DNA of 64,000 nucleotides from CBDBND01 sp965207985 (GCA_965207985.1 CBDBND010000035.1:372001-436000); one strand, 5' to 3'. Shown: positions 43,429-52,553, counted from the first letter of the stretch. The notes: generated by a model not told the origin, from the sequence alone. Translations and numbers: made by a program.

Positions 43429-44634
43429 CTATTTCTTTTCGACGGGCAGCCGGTCGGGGTCGAGCCCCAGCAGCATCTGTCCATACGGCGTCGCGTTGAG
43501 GTCCCAGGTGAGCGCCTGATGCCCGGTGGCTGCCAGAACATCCAGATTAAATTCGTGCACTGGGTTGTCCGCCCGCATTCCTCCCGCACCGAGTGCTTCG
43601 GCCAAGCGGTGCGTGGCGCGATGGCACAACAGGGAGAGATAGGCGCAGTTGCGGCGGATGCGGAATTGCTCGTGATGGCTGATGTCCCGATCGTTTTTTG
43701 CCGCGTCGCCCATGATGCGCATGTCGGCATCATAGATGTCCTTTGCGGCATCGATTTCAGCAGCGGATTCGGCTGCGCGCACTTGCAAAGTGGTGAGCCG
43801 GTTGAGTTTCGTGCCGCCGGTATAGGACGACCGCGCCTTTATGTTGTCGCAAAAGGCGTCCAGCGCCGCCCGCGCCATACCGATCACCGGTCCGGCAACG
43901 GAATACTGCACCACCTTGGTCATGGACAGGTTGTAGGTCCAACCCGGGTTAAGTTGCTGACCGATGGATTTGCGCTCACCGAGGTCGTGAAAGGAAGTCG
44001 CCCTGTGGGCGGGAACGAACACATCCTCGACGATGACGCTGTTACTGCCGGTGCCGATCAGTCCGGGCGGCTCCCAGTCGTCTTGGATGGAATAATCACC
44101 GGCGGGGAGGAGCATCAACATCGGCTCCGGCGGGCCGTCAGCCTGGGGGACATTGGCCATAATGCCGAACCAGCCGTCCTCGATGACACCCGAGGCAAAC
44201 ACCCATTCGCCCGAGAGCCTATAGCCGCCTTCGGTCTTTTCGGCGTCCGCCCTTTTTGAGGCGAAAGCCCCTGCCACCCAGGCTTTAGGGTCGGCGCCCC
44301 AAATCTCCTCCTGGACGTCGGGATGGCATTTGGCGAGCCACCAGTCGTGACTGCCGAGGATGCCCGCCACCCAGCCCGTAGACGGGCAATAACGGGCCAA
44401 TTCCATGGCCACATCCGTATGAGCGCCAAAAGGCAGTTCCGGGCCGCCGAAGCGTTTCGGCTGACAGGCGCGGACAAGGTCATTGTCGATAAGGTCGGCA
44501 ACGGTTTCATCGGGCAGACGGCTCAACGTGCGGGCCTTGCTCCTCCGTTCAGCCAGTTTTGGCCCGAGCGCCGCGGCCCGGGCGACGAGATCGTCGACGG
44601 TCAGAGGGTTTTGACGGGCGCTGTCAGGGGCCAC
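43429..44634 (-). CDS. Class D flavin monooxygenase (acyl-CoA dehydrogenase fold), paralogue 3
   Basis: About 401 residues from the GTG at 44634, which aligns with the start of the neighbouring paralogue (VAPDSARQNPLTVDDLV against MAPDTSVQDRTTTVDDLV). Motifs are RLPDETVADLIDNDLVRACQ, FGAHTDVAMELARYCPSTGW near 80, and VIVEDVFVPAHR near 210. The family (HpaB-, HsaA- and DszC-like oxygenase components) hydroxylates aromatics or thiols using reduced flavin supplied by a separate reductase. No reductase gene is adjacent. Seventeen bases separate it from paralogue 2 upstream. Confidence 0.8.
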   Translation of the reverse strand: MAPDSARQNPLTVDDLVARAAALGPKLAERRSKARTLSRLPDETVADLIDNDLVRACQPKRFGGPELPFGAHTDVAMELARYCPSTGWVAGILGSHDWWLAKCHPDVQEEIWGADPKAWVAGAFASKRADAEKTEGGYRLSGEWVFASGVIEDGWFGIMANVPQADGPPEPMLMLLPAGDYSIQDDWEPPGLIGTGSNSVIVEDVFVPAHRATSFHDLGERKSIGQQLNPGWTYNLSMTKVVQYSVAGPVIGMARAALDAFCDNIKARSSYTGGTKLNRLTTLQVRAAESAAEIDAAKDIYDADMRIMGDAAKNDRDISHHEQFRIRRNCAYLSLLCHRATHRLAEALGAGGMRADNPVHEFNLDVLAATGHQALTWDLNATPYGQMLLGLDPDRLPVEKK

Positions 44635-44651
44635 AGTTTGGGTCCGGCCCT

Positions 44652-45884
44652 TTACTTCCGGCCCTGTGCCGCTTCCGTCCGGCGGTCCAGATCCGACTTG
44701 TTGCCCATCAGACCAAACAGCTGCTTGCCCCAGAAGGTGCCGTTGATGTCCCACTGCAAAGCGCGGTGGGAGCCGCCGGCCAAGGTATCGGAAAACGCCG
44801 TATGGGCCGGATTGTCGTCTGACATGCCGCCGGCGCCCATGGCTTCGATCACCCGTGTCGCAGCGCGCTTGGCCAGGGTGGTGACATAAGAGCAGTTGCG
44901 TTTAAGGCGGAGAATTTCTTCCTGAGCCATGTCGCGGTCTTCCTCTGTCACCCGCCACATGTATTCGAGGTCTCTGCGATAAACCGACTCCCCTGTGTCG
45001 ATTTCCGCGGATGATTCCGCCGCACGCAATTGTAGACTCTGAAATTCAGCCACACGGGCATTATCCAAATTGGCGCGTTCGCGCATGCCATTGACAAAAT
45101 GATCCAACGTGCCTCTAGCGCAACCCAACGTCGGCATGGCGACGGAATAGCCGAACACGTCCAGCATGGGCAGTTTGTAAACGTTGCTCGGGTTCAAAGT
45201 TCTGCCGGGAGAGTCCTTGCAGTTGAGATCGGCGACGCGGGTGACCCGGTGCTGAGGCACGAATTGATCTTCAACGACCGCGTTGTTGCTGCCCGTCCCC
45301 CGCATACCCGGTGCATACCAGACATCATCGATGCGGTATTCGCCTTTCTTGAGCAGGATCATGGCCATGTCCGGCGGCCCGTCCCCATCAAAGATGGGCG
45401 TCATAAGCGAGACCCAATCGCAGTGATCGATACCGGAGCAATACAACCAGGTGCCTGAGACCACCACGCCACCGTCCTTGGGTTTGCCGTGGGATCCTTT
45501 CTCCGACGCGAAGGCCGCGCCGACCAAGGCGTCGGGATCGTTTTGCCAGACCTCGTGCTGGGACTCCGGATCGTATTTGCCCAGCCACCAGTTGTGGCTG
45601 CCGATGATGCCCGAAATCCAACCGGTGGAGCCGCAATGACGGGCCAGTTCCATGGCCACGTCCGTATGGGCGCCGAAGGGCAGCTCAAATCCGCCGAAAC
45701 GGGCCGGCATACAGGCGCGTAAGACTTTTGACTCAACCAGTTCCGCAATAGTTTCCGCCGGCACTTGACGGCTGTCGTAGGTCTCTTTGCGTCGCGCCGC
45801 CAATTGAGGCGCCATGGCCGCGGCCTTGGCGACCAGATCGTCCACAGTCGTGGTGCGGTCTTGGACGGACGTGTCAGGGGCCAT
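44652..45884 (-). CDS. Class D flavin monooxygenase (acyl-CoA dehydrogenase fold), paralogue 2
   Basis: A 410-residue paralogue with the same layout: LPFGAHTDVAMELARHCGST near 70, GSHNWWLGKYDPESQHEVW near 95, VVEDQFVPQHRV near 205, and a helical C-terminal bundle ending with WDINGTFWGKQLFG. The lack of an acyl-CoA dehydrogenase catalytic Glu context and the length fit the flavin-dependent hydroxylase subgroup. It is the middle of three tandem copies, which have diverged considerably, implying old duplication or distinct substrates. Confidence 0.82.
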   Translation of the reverse strand: MAPDTSVQDRTTTVDDLVAKAAAMAPQLAARRKETYDSRQVPAETIAELVESKVLRACMPARFGGFELPFGAHTDVAMELARHCGSTGWISGIIGSHNWWLGKYDPESQHEVWQNDPDALVGAAFASEKGSHGKPKDGGVVVSGTWLYCSGIDHCDWVSLMTPIFDGDGPPDMAMILLKKGEYRIDDVWYAPGMRGTGSNNAVVEDQFVPQHRVTRVADLNCKDSPGRTLNPSNVYKLPMLDVFGYSVAMPTLGCARGTLDHFVNGMRERANLDNARVAEFQSLQLRAAESSAEIDTGESVYRRDLEYMWRVTEEDRDMAQEEILRLKRNCSYVTTLAKRAATRVIEAMGAGGMSDDNPAHTAFSDTLAGGSHRALQWDINGTFWGKQLFGLMGNKSDLDRRTEAAQGRK

Positions 45885-45982
45885 AAACGGCGTCTCCGGG
45901 AAGAGTTTTGTTTCTATTTAAGGCGCGACTTAGCGCGGATTTGACATAAGAGCAACCAGCAGCCCGGTGGCTCAGGACGATC

Positions 45983-47182
45983 TTAAGGACCGATCAACGC
46001 CTCCGTCAGAATACCCAGCTTGTCCATGCCATGGGGTAGGGCGCAGGTGTCCCAGACCATGGAAATGTGCGAGCAGGCGGCGCCGATATCGGCCCGCGCC
46101 ATGTGGACAAAATTGGTCTCATCCAATCCGCGTGCGCCCATGGCTTCGCCGAGCCGGTTGGTGGCCCGTTTAGAAAGTTGGCCAACGTAGGAGGCGTTGC
46201 GTTTGATCCGCGCCACATCGGACAGTTCCAGCGGCGCACCGCCTTCGAGGGACTCCTTAATGCGCGCCATGTCGGTGTCGTAGAGCAACTGAGCGCAATC
46301 AATCTCGGCGGAGGATTCCGACGTGCGCAATTGCAGTGTCACGTTTTTTGACAGCTTCTGGGCAAACACGTCGGTGCGCGGCGCCATGTTTTCAATAAAA
46401 GAGTCCATAGCGCTATGTGCAAGCCCCAACGTGGGTGCGGAAACGCAATAGTTGATCACGCCATGCATGGGGATGCGGTAAACGCTGTCAGGTTTGCCGT
46501 CCGTGCCCGGCGTGTCCAGCTGATTGATCTCGACCATGCCGATGGTGCGGTGATCGGGAATAAAAGTCTCCTTGATGATGATGTCGTTGGAACCAGTACC
46601 GCGCAGCCCGACCGTGCGCCAGTTGTCCTGGATTTCGAAATCTTCTTTCGGCACCAGCATGAACCAGGTATCGGGCGGACCGTCTTCCCGGGGAATGCGG
46701 CCGACGATGATGCACCAATCGCAGGCATGGATGCCGCTGGAGAACAGCCAGCGACCGGAGACTTTGAACCCGCCGTCGACCTTTTCCGTTTCCTGATAGG
46801 CGGAGGCAAAGGCAGAGGCGGAGATGGCGTCGGGATTCTTACTCCACACGTCGTCCTGGGCTTGGGGCGCGAACTTGCCGATCATCCAATGATGGGTGCC
46901 GCAGACGGAAACGATCCAGGCGGCGGACCCGCAATACTTGGCCACTTCCATACCCGCCGACGTTTGCGCCCCGAAGGGCAGTTCATAGCCGCCGCCGCGG
47001 GCCGGCTGACAGCCTTTGACCAAACCGGCACTGACGATTTCGGCCACGGTTTCATCGGGCAGGCGCCGCATGTCATGGGTTTTCAATCGGCGCTCGGCCA
47101 GTCCTGGTCCAAGGGCTTTGGCCCGTTCGACCAGCTCTGCAACGGTAACGGTAGAGGCTGCGCCGCCTGCCTCCGGTGACAT
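45983..47182 (-). CDS. Class D flavin monooxygenase (acyl-CoA dehydrogenase fold), paralogue 1
   Basis: The promoter-proximal member, 399 residues. It shares RRLPDETVAEIVSAGLVKGC, GAQTSAGMEVAKYCGSAAWI near 70 and IIIKETFIPDHRT near 205 with the two downstream copies. A 98-base gap separates it from paralogue 2. Substrate is unknown; the neighbouring glutathione and CoA genes suggest catabolism of an organic compound. Confidence 0.82.
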   Translation of the reverse strand: MSPEAGGAASTVTVAELVERAKALGPGLAERRLKTHDMRRLPDETVAEIVSAGLVKGCQPARGGGYELPFGAQTSAGMEVAKYCGSAAWIVSVCGTHHWMIGKFAPQAQDDVWSKNPDAISASAFASAYQETEKVDGGFKVSGRWLFSSGIHACDWCIIVGRIPREDGPPDTWFMLVPKEDFEIQDNWRTVGLRGTGSNDIIIKETFIPDHRTIGMVEINQLDTPGTDGKPDSVYRIPMHGVINYCVSAPTLGLAHSAMDSFIENMAPRTDVFAQKLSKNVTLQLRTSESSAEIDCAQLLYDTDMARIKESLEGGAPLELSDVARIKRNASYVGQLSKRATNRLGEAMGARGLDETNFVHMARADIGAACSHISMVWDTCALPHGMDKLGILTEALIGP

Positions 47183-47281
47183 ATTCCTGAGCCTTTTTAA
47201 GGTTTTAGGGTGAACCGACTCTGGCCCGTGGGTCTGTCCGGCGCAAGAGGCGAGGGGCCGGTAGTTGCTCCCTGAACAGAG

Positions 47282-47698
47282 CTACGTTTTGCTTAAGTCT
47301 GCCAAATCGGCGGCGTGATCTTCCCAGTTCTGGCCATCAAAGGGTTCCACGGTGATGTCTTTAAACGTGCTCTGGTCGACACAGCGCATGTTGACACTAA
47401 AACCGTCTGGGTTGGACCGCGGCACATAGAACGACTTCACCCCGCAAGTCTTGCAAAAGGTGTGTTGCGCAACACCGGTGTTAAAGGTGTAAGTGCTGAG
47501 GGCTTTGTCATCCGTTAGCAGCCGGAACCGTTCAGCCGGAACGATAAGGTGCAAAAAGCCGGTCATGGCGCAGATGGAACAATTGCATTCGTGAATGGTC
47601 ACGTTTGCCGGAGCGTCAAACTCAAAACGGACCGCGCCACAATGACATCTGCCCGTATGAGCCTTCAATCCGTCTGCATCCGCCATCGTTGCATTCAA
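47282..47698 (-). CDS. GFA family protein (CENP-V/GFA domain)
   Basis: A 138-residue zinc-binding protein of the glutathione-dependent formaldehyde-activating type. Zinc ligands are in GRCHCGAVRFEF, ECNCSICAMTG and FCKTCGVKSFYV. In this family the biochemical role is often uncertain; formaldehyde from demethylation could be one source here, as methyltransferases lie nearby. Starts at 47698 or the ATG at 47686. Eleven bases or fewer separate it from the GST gene. Confidence 0.87.
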   Translation of the reverse strand: MNATMADADGLKAHTGRCHCGAVRFEFDAPANVTIHECNCSICAMTGFLHLIVPAERFRLLTDDKALSTYTFNTGVAQHTFCKTCGVKSFYVPRSNPDGFSVNMRCVDQSTFKDITVEPFDGQNWEDHAADLADLSKT

Positions 47699-47708
47699 AT
47701 CGCTATAC

Positions 47709-48353
47709 TCAATGGGCCAGTCGGGCCTTGAGGTCGTCGTAAGGAATCATCACGTGTTCCGCGTATGCCGGACGTTGGCTAAGACGCGCGTACCAAGCTT
47801 CCACTTGGGGCACTGACGGCCGCTCAATGTCCAACGTGAAGTACCGGTAAAACTGTGTGGCGATGGGAATATCGCCGTAGGTTAATTGGTCGCCGGTGAT
47901 GAAAGGCTGATCGCCAAGGAGGGCATCCAATTTTTTAAAGTCCGCGGTACAGCGGACCGTGAGGTCGGCGAGCATTGCCTTGTCGTGTTGTTCTTCCGGC
48001 GTGCGGTAGAACCCCCAGAACAGCTGAATGAAATCCCGTTGCAAGGTGGTCTGTGCCCATTCCATCCACATATCGGCCTGCGCCCGGCCGGCCGGTGTGG
48101 ACGGCCATAACGTGCCGTCGCCATATTTGGCGGCGAGATAGCGGACGATGGCGTGGCTTTCCCACATCACCGTGCCGCCGTCGTCAATGGCAGGAATCAA
48201 ACCATGGGGATTGCGGTCGAGATGCTCAGGCGTGTCCAGGCCGCCGTACTTGCCGCCAAGGTCGATACGTTCGTGTTCCAGGCCGAGCTCACCCACGGCC
48301 CACATGACCTTTTGCACATTGATGGAGTTTGACCGGCCCCAGACTTTTAGCAT
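47709..48353 (-). CDS. Glutathione S-transferase
   Basis: A 214-residue cytosolic GST. The thioredoxin-like domain starts MLKVWGRSNSINVQKVMWAV with a Ser at the GSH-activating position (residue 9), the cis-Pro region is GLIPAIDDGGTVMWESHAIV near 53-72, and the helical domain has the ITGDQLTYGDI N-capping-type motif near 150. It clusters with GFA and the monooxygenases, consistent with detoxifying an electrophilic intermediate. Confidence 0.9.
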   Translation of the reverse strand: MLKVWGRSNSINVQKVMWAVGELGLEHERIDLGGKYGGLDTPEHLDRNPHGLIPAIDDGGTVMWESHAIVRYLAAKYGDGTLWPSTPAGRAQADMWMEWAQTTLQRDFIQLFWGFYRTPEEQHDKAMLADLTVRCTADFKKLDALLGDQPFITGDQLTYGDIPIATQFYRYFTLDIERPSVPQVEAWYARLSQRPAYAEHVMIPYDDLKARLAH

Positions 48354-48371
48354 GGTGATAGGTCCTGCCGT

Positions 48372-49244
48372 TCAGCCGCCCACCACCACGTCTTCGAAGT
48401 CTTTGACATCGTTGAGACCGAGCTTGGTGTTGGTTTCTTCCAGGGAGGCCATGCGGTCGAGCCAAGGACGGGAGTCGCCCGTCTCTTTGAGGTGGGCGAG
48501 AAAGTTTGAAACCTGCCTGACGGCAATGCGTGAGGTGGTCGACGGCCAAATGGTCAGCTTGAAGCCGATCTCCTCCAACTCTTTGGCGGAGAGAATGGGG
48601 GTGAGGCCGGTTTCGCTCATGTTGGCCATCTGTGGACCGATACCGGCGTCGCAAATCTGTTTCAGTTCGTCGATGGATTGCGGGCCGTCGAAGAAAATCA
48701 TGTCAGCCCCGGCGGCCATGAACATCTTGGCGCGGACCATGGCTTCCTCCATGCCGTGTGGTCCACGGGCGTCGGTGCGGGCGATGATCAACAGGTCCGA
48801 ATCGGTGCGGGCCGCCACGGCGGCCTTAACCTTGCGCTCGGCGACATCGCGGGGTTCGACAAACTTTCCGGCCATGTGGCCGCATTTCTTTGGCCAGACC
48901 TGGTCTTCCAATTGCACACCGGCAACGCCCAATGCTTCCATGCCCTGGACCGTGCGTTTGACGTTGGCGATGTCACCGTACCCGGTATCGCAATCAACAA
49001 TGAGGGGAATATCCGTCACTTGGCGCATGGCGCGAACGGTTTCCTCCAATTCCCCGTAGCCGATCAAACCCACGTCAGGAACACCGTAGCGGATACAGGC
49101 ACAGCCGTAGCCGGTCATATAGCCGACATCGAAACCGGCCTGCTCAATGAGGCGTAAGTCCAACGGCGTGCCGGCCCCCGGCGCGACGATCATGCCATCG
49201 GCGGCCATGAGGTCGCGGAGTTTCTTGCGTTGTGGAAGGCTCAT
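48372..49244 (-). CDS. Isocitrate lyase / PEP mutase superfamily protein
   Basis: A 290-residue TIM-barrel enzyme of the oxaloacetate decarboxylase / methylisocitrate lyase-like group. Metal and substrate motifs are VDCDTGYGDIANVKRTVQGM near 85, QLEDQVWPKKCGHM near 115 and IIARTDARGPHGMEEA near 150. The KKCGH sequence matches the catalytic Cys loop of C-C lyases in this superfamily. Together with the MmgE/PrpD gene it hints at a methylcitrate-like or dimethylmalate-like step. ATG 49244 follows GAGGAGAGG. Confidence 0.87.
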   Translation of the reverse strand: MSLPQRKKLRDLMAADGMIVAPGAGTPLDLRLIEQAGFDVGYMTGYGCACIRYGVPDVGLIGYGELEETVRAMRQVTDIPLIVDCDTGYGDIANVKRTVQGMEALGVAGVQLEDQVWPKKCGHMAGKFVEPRDVAERKVKAAVAARTDSDLLIIARTDARGPHGMEEAMVRAKMFMAAGADMIFFDGPQSIDELKQICDAGIGPQMANMSETGLTPILSAKELEEIGFKLTIWPSTTSRIAVRQVSNFLAHLKETGDSRPWLDRMASLEETNTKLGLNDVKDFEDVVVGG

Positions 49245-49255
49245 GCGTCCTCTCC

Positions 49256-49693
49256 TCAATTGTCCGTCAGCAGCGCTTCCATACAGGCGCGCAGCTTGGG
49301 CGGAATGGGCGTGGGTTTGTTCCCCGACCGTTCAACGAAAACGTGGACGAAGTAGCCGTTGGCAGCGCAATCCTCATCGCCTTCGATGAACAATCCCACT
49401 TCGTAGCGTACCGAAGAATTCCCCAACTTGCCGACGCGCAAACCCGCGTCGACCACCTGGGGAAACTGGATTGGTTTGTGAAAGGCGCAACCGGTTTCGA
49501 TGGCAAGGCCGACAATCTCACCGTCCTCGTAGTCCAACCCGCCCTCGCGCATGAGATATTCATTAATCACCGTGTCGAAGAAGGAGTAGTACACGACGTT
49601 GTTGACGTGGTGATACACGTCGTTATCCCGCCAGCGGGTGGGGATCTTGAGAAAGTGTTTGTAGTTGGTGCGCTTTTCCGGGCCGTTCGCCAT
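49256..49693 (-). CDS. 4HBT-type acyl-CoA thioesterase
   Basis: A hot-dog-fold thioesterase of 145 residues from ATG 49693. The active-site motif is TRWRDNDVYHHVNNVVYYSF near 15-34, where the Asp and His are expected to be functional. It ends 11 bases before the PEP-mutase-like gene starts. It likely hydrolyses an acyl- or aryl-CoA of the local pathway. The 297 bases upstream contain no convincing gene except the start of the next small frame. Confidence 0.87.
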   Translation of the reverse strand: MANGPEKRTNYKHFLKIPTRWRDNDVYHHVNNVVYYSFFDTVINEYLMREGGLDYEDGEIVGLAIETGCAFHKPIQFPQVVDAGLRVGKLGNSSVRYEVGLFIEGDEDCAANGYFVHVFVERSGNKPTPIPPKLRACMEALLTDN

Positions 49694-49990
49694 GGGCTTG
49701 ATGTCCAAGAGTGTCAGTCGGGGCGTTTCCTATAGCGGCCGTCATGCCTCGGGGCAAGGCTGGATACGCCTTATTTTGCCCAGATTTCAGCCATTTTTGG
49801 GGGGTAGAGAGAATATTACTAGAAATAACGCAACCCCTCCGGGTGGCCCCGCGTTGGTGTTTGGTAGGGTCGGGCGGTTTGTGAGTTTCTTGGCGTCGCC
49901 GTCTTGACCTGCACGCGAGTTCTTACAGACCGTTCGGCTCTGCCACCGTTTCCCGGCGCATTTCGCGTCCTGTGTAAATCGGAGGCCGAT

Positions 49991-50080
49991 ATGAACAAGT
50001 ACTACGCTCTCGCACTCTCTCTGGCATATCCCATTGGCGCCGCGGCGATGCAATTGAGCATGGTCACTCTTGGTATTTAG
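49991..50080 (+). CDS. Possible 29-residue hydrophobic peptide
   Basis: GGAGG at 49981-49985 is followed after five bases by an ATG starting MNKYYALALSLAYPIGAAAM and ending at TAG 50080. The peptide is one hydrophobic helix with a short basic/aromatic start. It lies on the strand opposite to its neighbours, in the only sizeable gap of the accessory run. The ribosome site is strong, but with 30 codons chance cannot be excluded. Confidence 0.35.
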   Translation: MNKYYALALSLAYPIGAAAMQLSMVTLGI

Positions 50081-50130
50081 GTGCTGACCTCTAGAAAAGA
50101 AGGTTCGCAAAAAGGTTTAGGAGACGCACA

Positions 50131-50337
50131 ATGTTGAGTTCAGAAAAGATGGTCACGTTGAGTAAACGCGTTCGCTCCTTGCTCATCTATAAGGTCATCA
50201 CCCAACGCCCGACACCGTCCAATTGCAACAACACCGACGACGGCAGCTCCGCGCAAAATGATGATGAACCCGTTTGGGTGAAATCGGTTGGGCCTCAGTT
50301 CAATGCCCTATCATCAGGACACGGGTCCGGTCTTTAG
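50131..50337 (+). CDS. Possible 68-residue protein
   Basis: An ATG at 50131 behind AGGAG (50119-50123, spacing seven) starts MLSSEKMVTLSKRVRSLLIY. The N-terminal half is basic and the rest is polar (SNCNNTDDGSSAQNDDEPVW). It follows the 29-residue frame by 50 bases on the same strand and could form a small operon with it. No family recognised. Confidence 0.35.
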   Translation: MLSSEKMVTLSKRVRSLLIYKVITQRPTPSNCNNTDDGSSAQNDDEPVWVKSVGPQFNALSSGHGSGL

Positions 50338-50377
50338 ACTAAAACCGTCCGCGCTCATCTTCTAAAATTGACGATCC

Positions 50378-50728
50378 CTATTCTTCCGGCAGCTCTGTGT
50401 TGAGCGCACCACCTTGCTGTTGGAGGGCTTCGAGCTCGTCCTGAACACATTTGAGAACCCGGGCAATGTAGGCGCTGCGCCGCTCCATGCGGATCTCGTT
50501 GACTTCCTCAGGAATGTCGTAGGATTCGATATCGTCAACCTTGAACAACCCATTCTTTTCAATGAGCCGTTCCACCGTGTCGAGCCGGTCGCGGGTGACC
50601 GACAATTCCCCCATTAGCGTCAACACCATGGAAAGGAGCTTATCGATAGTGGGATCTGAGAAGTACTGCGGCTTTTTGCCTTTGGCCGTGCGCGGCAGCT
50701 TGATTTTCTTTTGATCGTCATTGGGCAT
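50378..50728 (-). CDS. Small paralogue family, member A (unknown function)
   Basis: A 116-residue charged protein sharing a core with two genes at 52.2-52.9 kb: LPRTAKGKKPQYFSDPTIDK near 12-31, GELSVTRDRLDTVERLIEK near 40-58, then VDDIESYDIPEEVNEIR and a basic-acidic helix RRSAYIARVLKCVQDELEAL. The middle has heptad-like spacing suggesting a coiled coil. There is no signal peptide or membrane segment. It is the most divergent of the three and stands after the MmgE/PrpD gene with a 105-base gap. I do not recognise the family. Confidence 0.75.
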   Translation of the reverse strand: MPNDDQKKIKLPRTAKGKKPQYFSDPTIDKLLSMVLTLMGELSVTRDRLDTVERLIEKNGLFKVDDIESYDIPEEVNEIRMERRSAYIARVLKCVQDELEALQQQGGALNTELPEE

Positions 50729-50833
50729 GGTTTGCGTCCCGTCCTTAACCCTGTGTGCGTCCTACCTTATACCAAGAGTGATTGCGAATTCGAAATTGTA
50801 TCGACCCGGGCCAAGTGGCGGGGTGGAACACGC

Positions 50834-52204
50834 TTAAGGGCAGACAAGGGCGGTTAACTGCGCCACATCATCCGCCGTTTCCAAGGTGTCGATCACATTC
50901 ACCAGTGCCTCGCCATTTTCCTTCGGCAGGGGTGAGGCGGCGGTGTTCCAGCAGGTCCAGAACTTTTCCAGCTGACGCTCTCTGGGCAATGGATTGCGCG
51001 GATCACCGATGGCGTTCTCAATGGTTTTGGCGTGCACGGTGCCGTCCTTGACTGTGACGGAAATGGTCTGCGGCCCGAAGGCGTTGACGTCCGGATTGCC
51101 GTCCTCGATCACCGTCACTCGTTGGGCGAGGTTATGGGTGTCGGCGTTGGTCAGCGCCTCGGGCAGAAAGTCCCGCTGGTCGACGGTGCCTTTGATCAGT
51201 GTAGTGGCGCAGACATAGCCCAAGCAAAGTTTGGCGTAATTGGGGGCTGGATTATCGATGTCCGACCGTCCCACCAAGCGGTTGGCCAATGGTGGCACCC
51301 GGCATTCGACAGACGCAACATCATCGGCGCCAAACCCATGCTCCCTGGAGAGTTGCTGCAGCGCGTCCACAGCGAAATGAGTAAGACGGCCAGAGGGAAA
51401 CGGCTTATGCCCCACTTCCGCCATGCGGAACACCTTGCCCCACTGGGTCAAAGCTGGCTCCACATCGTAATCCCCTTCCATCAGCACCAGATAACCGTAC
51501 ATGCCGGTGAGAAAATCCTTCGGTCCTTCGATCCCGGCTTCGGCCAGGTCGCAGGCCACCAAGGCGTTGCGGGCACCAAAGCCCACCTGCAAGCCGAGCA
51601 GTTTGGAGCCTTCAATATGGGCCTGCATGTTGCCGCCGGCCTGGCCGTAGTAGAGGCCGAGAGCGTTATGCAAAGCCGGACCGTCAAACCCCCGGAGCTT
51701 GGCCACAGCGGTGGTGGCGCCAAAGCCGCCGGTGAGGGCCGGGCGGAAAAACCGCATGGGCGCATTGGAGGCGGTGGCAATGGAACAGGACACATCGATG
51801 CCCAAGGCGATGGCCTCGATCAGATCTTCACCGTTGATTTTGGTTCCTTCATGGGCTTGCCGGTCCACTTCCGCCATGGTCGCAGCCATCAGGGTGGACA
51901 TGGGATGCAACACCCCGCCTTCATGAACGCAGTCGAATTCAAGGCAATGGATCTGATAGGCGTTGACCACGGCGGCGCTGGAGGGCGGCAGACGGTCCGG
52001 CCGCGCCCACACCCGGGCGCCATCACCCGCGCCCCATAATTTGGCGGCGGCCAAAGCCTCGTAAGCCGAAGGTCCGGTTGATCCCGCCAAGGCACAGGCA
52101 AAGGTGTCCAGTACGAATATCTTCACCGCCTTGACGACGTTGTCAGGCAAGTCGCCAAATCGCGTGCCCATGACATGGGCGACCATGGGCCCAACAGGAT
52201 TCAT
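50834..52204 (-). CDS. MmgE/PrpD family protein
   Basis: A 456-residue protein of the 2-methylcitrate dehydratase / cis-aconitate decarboxylase-like superfamily. It starts NPVGPMVAHVMGTRFGDLPD, has YQIHCLEFDCVHEGGVLHP near 100-118, the typical helical-domain motif GGFGATTAVAKLRGFDGPAL near 150, and KPFPSGRLTHFAVDAL near 260. ATG 52204 is used; a longer open frame overlaps the neighbouring small gene and is spurious. The exact substrate is unknown. Flanked on both sides by members of the small paralogue family. Confidence 0.87.
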   Translation of the reverse strand: MNPVGPMVAHVMGTRFGDLPDNVVKAVKIFVLDTFACALAGSTGPSAYEALAAAKLWGAGDGARVWARPDRLPPSSAAVVNAYQIHCLEFDCVHEGGVLHPMSTLMAATMAEVDRQAHEGTKINGEDLIEAIALGIDVSCSIATASNAPMRFFRPALTGGFGATTAVAKLRGFDGPALHNALGLYYGQAGGNMQAHIEGSKLLGLQVGFGARNALVACDLAEAGIEGPKDFLTGMYGYLVLMEGDYDVEPALTQWGKVFRMAEVGHKPFPSGRLTHFAVDALQQLSREHGFGADDVASVECRVPPLANRLVGRSDIDNPAPNYAKLCLGYVCATTLIKGTVDQRDFLPEALTNADTHNLAQRVTVIEDGNPDVNAFGPQTISVTVKDGTVHAKTIENAIGDPRNPLPRERQLEKFWTCWNTAASPLPKENGEALVNVIDTLETADDVAQLTALVCP

Positions 52205-52226
52205 GAGACGGGATTCATGGAAGTGA

Positions 52227-52541
52227 TCAGCTGTCGTCTTTGCTGTATTCGGGATGCATACGAAAGACGCGTTTGAGATACCCCTCACGCCGCGTGTTGC
52301 GCTCCCCTTCCACCTTTTCGTCGGGGCGGTAGGCTTCGATGTCGTCCCGGCTGATGGTGCCCTTTTCATCCAGCAACCGTTCCACCGTATCGAGACGGTC
52401 ATAGACAACCGACACTTCGGCAGAAAGCTCGATGATGAAGGTCATCATCTGATCGATGGCCGGGTCGTCGAAAAACACCGACCGTTTACCCTTGGCATGT
52501 CGGGGCAGGGTGACTTTCGGTGCGTCTTTTGTGTCACTCAT
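52227..52541 (-). CDS. Small paralogue family, member B (unknown function)
   Basis: A 104-residue protein: LPRHAKGKRSVFFDDPAIDQ, then SAEVSVVYDRLDTVERLLDE, KGTISRDDIEAYRPDEKVEG and a basic ending. It is strongly similar to member C twelve bases upstream and less so to member A. Ends 22 bases before MmgE/PrpD. The strict conservation of DPAID, DRxDTxERLL and DDIEA among the copies argues for a folded, functional protein. Confidence 0.77.
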   Translation of the reverse strand: MSDTKDAPKVTLPRHAKGKRSVFFDDPAIDQMMTFIIELSAEVSVVYDRLDTVERLLDEKGTISRDDIEAYRPDEKVEGERNTRREGYLKRVFRMHPEYSKDDS

Positions 52542-52553
52542 TCTTATTCACCA

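Noticed and set aside
46415..47179. 254-codon plus-strand frame
   Set aside because: Antisense to monooxygenase paralogue 1; similar shadows occur antisense to the other paralogues and all methyltransferases.
52205..52408. N-terminal extension of the MmgE/PrpD gene
   Set aside because: The extension overlaps the small paralogue B in another frame; B has conserved sequence shared with two copies, so the shorter MmgE/PrpD start at 52204 is preferred.
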